Source: a virus. Taken from it: a DNA stretch of 45,150 nt. The stretch is taken from positions 1-45,150 of the IMG/VR virus record IMGVR_UViG_3300028569_000060. One strand, 5' to 3'. The notes beneath the pieces are model-generated. The model was not told the origin of the DNA. It did no database searches and saw only the letters and a list, made by a program, of their open reading frames with translations. The translations under genes were made by a program, and so were the position numbers. Below, piece by piece: positions 42,921-45,150 of this stretch; the stretch's first letter is position 1; each line of letters opens with the position of its first letter.

Positions 42921-42949
42921 TATTTATTAAAAGATAAACATTATAAATA
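42921..42949 (+). promoter_or_regulatory. Late promoter-like pair TATTTATTA and TATAAATA
   Basis: TATTTATTA at 42921-42929 and, 12 bases later, TATAAATA at 42942-42949, the exact T4 late promoter core. The latter ends seven bases before the GTG start at 42957. The pairing leaves open which sequence is the element used. Confidence 0.5.
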
Positions 42950-42956
42950 ATTAAAA

Positions 42957-43865
42957 GTGGCAACAGGAAATTACGGAACCATAAGACCAGCAGATGTTAG
43001 TCCAGAAGATGTTGAAATTATACTAAATTACACACCTTCAAGAGACGACACTGATAATTTTTTACTTACAAAATTAGATGCTAGGGCGGTTCTAAAACCA
43101 TATTTTCATAATATTAATACTGGTGGAAACGCTAATGTAGAGATTTTGGGCGGGCTTTACAATCTTAAATTACCTGCTGACCAATTTAATAAATTAGGTA
43201 TATATACACTCTATATAAGACCAGCGGAAATCAGAACAAAAATAACAGATTGTGGCGTACTATCATCATTACCAAACGTTCAAGGAATTGTTATTGATAT
43301 TAATAACGTACCAAGTACATTTAGAAATAAATTTGTTAATCAAGGTTTAATTGGTTTTAGAGTTGAATATTTGAATGATAACGGAACAAAAATTCCTAAC
43401 TTTTTTAGACTTATAACATCTTCGTTTTATTGTGAACCAGTTTATGTTAACCTAACAAATACATCACAAAAAGCTGTAAGATATAGATACGTTGAGGGTG
43501 TTACAAATTTACTTTTTTGTACTCTTTCACCATCATCGTCACCAACAAACAAACCAAACGCTATTCCATTTATTGGTCAACCAAACCAAAATATACTAAT
43601 AACAAATACATTTTTTAATCCAATAACAACTGAAATTGAAATTGTTGAACACGATGTCTCAACACTTGCAATTGCCCTTTATGGTAATCAAACCAAATCT
43701 ATTGATGATGGTGTTTATACAATATACGATAGTCAAAATAACATTTATAAACAATACAATCTATATGAAATTCGTGACCAATTTAATGAATTATTATTTG
43801 AAGTTAGACAAGATAGAGGAACAAATATAGACTTTAGTAAAGCATTCAATAACATAACAGGATAA
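42957..43865 (+). CDS. Tail structural protein of unknown function (GTG start)
   Basis: 302 residues from GTG 42957, directly in an A-rich leader; no better in-frame ATG precedes NYGTIRPADVSPEDVEIILN. Later segments include DARAVLKPYFHNINTGGNAN, KLGIYTLYIRPAEIRTKIT, FFRLITSSFYCEPVYVNLTN and KQYNLYEIRDQFNELLFEVR. They are strand-rich and structural in style; I do not recognise a family. The gene overlaps the next by one base (TAATG), so the pair is likely coupled. Among the main genes of this window it alone starts with GTG. Confidence 0.62.
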   Translation: MATGNYGTIRPADVSPEDVEIILNYTPSRDDTDNFLLTKLDARAVLKPYFHNINTGGNANVEILGGLYNLKLPADQFNKLGIYTLYIRPAEIRTKITDCGVLSSLPNVQGIVIDINNVPSTFRNKFVNQGLIGFRVEYLNDNGTKIPNFFRLITSSFYCEPVYVNLTNTSQKAVRYRYVEGVTNLLFCTLSPSSSPTNKPNAIPFIGQPNQNILITNTFFNPITTEIEIVEHDVSTLAIALYGNQTKSIDDGVYTIYDSQNNIYKQYNLYEIRDQFNELLFEVRQDRGTNIDFSKAFNNITG

Positions 43866-45150
43866 TGGCAATAAATAAGTTTACATGCCCACCACAAGCA
43901 TCCGGTCAAGGATCCTTTTCTGACAATCTAGTTGGTTTACAATTAGTTGACGGTGGTGGACTTACCCAAGCAAATTTTGCCTTCACAACTAATATTACAG
44001 AAAAACAAGATAGGAATTTTGAGATTGGTTCGTTCTCAGACCCAATTTCACTTGACACTATGAATATATCTAATGTCGAAGAATCAAAAATGATTATTGC
44101 AAATAATTTCCAGGTATATCCAAATTACGATTTATCCCAAGTTACAAACTTTACATTATATGGTTCTTTGGTTCTAAGATTTTCAGCTTCGATTAAAAAG
44201 ATAATTAATTTTTTTCCAGCAGCTCTTGAAGTTACAAACCCAAGAATAAATTACTTAACTGGAACAACAGCAATAAATATTGTTTACAATTCTGTTGAAA
44301 ACGAAACAAAACTTGAATTAGAATTAGAAAATATTAATAATCCATTTGGAATTGATTTTACGGTTAACGCAGAAAAAAACTTTCAAGCAACTGAATTATC
44401 TATTTCAACCCTAAGAAATTTAAAAACTAACTATTCAAAATATGTCGTTATTGTTGATGATAAACATTATCCAATAAATGAAATTGTACCAGTAACAAAT
44501 GTAGACCAGGTCTTAACAATTTACGTTGAAGGTAACGCATTTTCTGGTAATTCGGTTAGTTACGACAATATAATAGTTAGACCTAGTGATTTTTATGTTA
44601 ATAAAGTTTTTAACGAAGATTTTGATGAGGTAGAAAACTTTTTATTAAATAGAAATAACACACCAATCTATACATCTTATTTTTCAGTACCAATTGAAAA
44701 TGAAGACGGAACTTTTACGTTCAGTTATAAAGCATTAAGATTCCCAAAAAACGGTCCTTGGAATTTAGATTTACAAACTAGGTCGTTTGATAATTATTTG
44801 TCCGAACTTAACAGTTTTGCAACAAGTCTTGATTTATATAAAACAAATTTAATTTCTAGGTTTTTAACAACTGCATCAATAAAAGAATTTGATACTGTTG
44901 ATAAAAAAGTTGAAAAAGTACTACAAATCTATGGAAGAAGTTTTGATGAAACTAAAACATTTATTGATGCTTTATCAACAATGAACTCAGTTAGGTACAA
45001 TGTTAAAAATGATATACCGTCACAATTGCTTAAGAATTTAGCAGAAACATTGGGTTGGAAAATGAATATGTCACCAATCACTGAAGAGAATTTCTTAAAC
45101 TCTGTTTTTAGTACAAGCGAAAGTGGTTTTAGTGGCGTACCAGTAGGTAA
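43865..45150 (+). CDS. Tail protein, 5' part (cut by window edge)
   Basis: ATG 43865 opens a frame that runs uninterrupted to the right edge, 428 codons visible. The N-terminal part is beta-rich (QLVDGGGLTQANFAFTTNIT, FTLYGSLVLRFSASIKKIIN). The last part is helical, with YKTNLISRFLTTASIKEFD, KVEKVLQIYGRSFDETKTF and IPSQLLKNLAETLGWKM. That helical pattern recalls the tail protein I/baseplate class in other phages. It overlaps the upstream stop by one base. Function is inferred to be baseplate or tail; the C-terminus is not visible. Confidence 0.6.
   Translation, partial: MAINKFTCPPQASGQGSFSDNLVGLQLVDGGGLTQANFAFTTNITEKQDRNFEIGSFSDPISLDTMNISNVEESKMIIANNFQVYPNYDLSQVTNFTLYGSLVLRFSASIKKIINFFPAALEVTNPRINYLTGTTAINIVYNSVENETKLELELENINNPFGIDFTVNAEKNFQATELSISTLRNLKTNYSKYVVIVDDKHYPINEIVPVTNVDQVLTIYVEGNAFSGNSVSYDNIIVRPSDFYVNKVFNEDFDEVENFLLNRNNTPIYTSYFSVPIENEDGTFTFSYKALRFPKNGPWNLDLQTRSFDNYLSELNSFATSLDLYKTNLISRFLTTASIKEFDTVDKKVEKVLQIYGRSFDETKTFIDALSTMNSVRYNVKNDIPSQLLKNLAETLGWKMNMSPITEENFLNSVFSTSESGFSGVPVG

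Noticed and set aside
162-42949. Reading TATTTATA as T4 late promoters on the minus strand
   Set aside because: Its reverse complement is TATAAATA, but there are no credible minus-strand genes to serve, and many copies (TATTTATCA, TATTTATTA) differ from that core at the last base.
1-45150. CRISPR array, tRNA genes, IS elements, integrase
   Set aside because: No regularly spaced repeats, cloverleaf-like sequences, transposases or attachment-site repeats were seen; gaps are too short for most of these.

Overview
The window is part of the genome of a virulent, contractile-tailed (T4-like) bacteriophage. It is AT-rich and densely coded, with every gene on the + strand, gaps mostly under 150 bp, and no tRNA or rRNA. 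Most start codons follow an A-rich leader without a Shine-Dalgarno sequence, a habit of phages of Bacteroidetes-type hosts. The proline-rich stretch and the tail-protein style fit that host group, but the host is an inference.

Layout. (1) 1-18396 is tail module A: the end of the tail sheath gene, a HAD-type phosphatase, the tail tube protein, a large endonuclease, a tail assembly chaperone with a probable frameshifted extension, the tape measure protein, a 1739-residue baseplate protein with an OmpA-like domain, a LysM gp53-like protein and a 2179-residue hub-like protein. (2) 18437-19349 holds two small proteins of unknown role. (3) 19445-28235 is a replication and nucleotide module: gp32-like SSB, UvsX recombinase, a C5 cytosine methyltransferase carrying a full-length intein, a FEN1/RNase H-type 5' nuclease, an unknown protein, the DnaB/gp41 helicase and a B12-dependent (class II) ribonucleotide reductase. 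(4) 28300-30640 is an accessory patch: two related HNH endonucleases (the second split by a frameshift), a DUF5522-like cysteine-rich protein and a putative alpha/beta hydrolase. (5) 30705-45150 is tail module B: gp25 and gp6 baseplate wedge proteins, a small tagged protein, a 1873-residue structural protein with a membrane-like hydrophobic block, and five further tail or baseplate proteins, the last cut by the window edge.

How it works together. Modules A and B would build the sheath, tube and baseplate. The middle module copies and recombines the genome, supplies deoxynucleotides and methylates DNA. A repeated sense-strand motif, TATTTAT, lies just upstream of nearly every gene or operon start in the structural and accessory parts. 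It is missing from the gp32-uvsX-methyltransferase-nuclease run, where a near-consensus sigma70-type promoter precedes gp32. I read TATTTAT as a candidate phage late promoter.

Most notable observations: the TATTTAT motif; hairpins that combine this motif with the start regions of the endonuclease genes, as in the T4 I-TevI control; the frameshifted tail chaperone; an intein placed exactly at the catalytic cysteine of the methyltransferase; similar N-terminal segments on otherwise unrelated proteins that may target them to the capsid; and a hydrophobic multi-helix block inside a giant tail protein.
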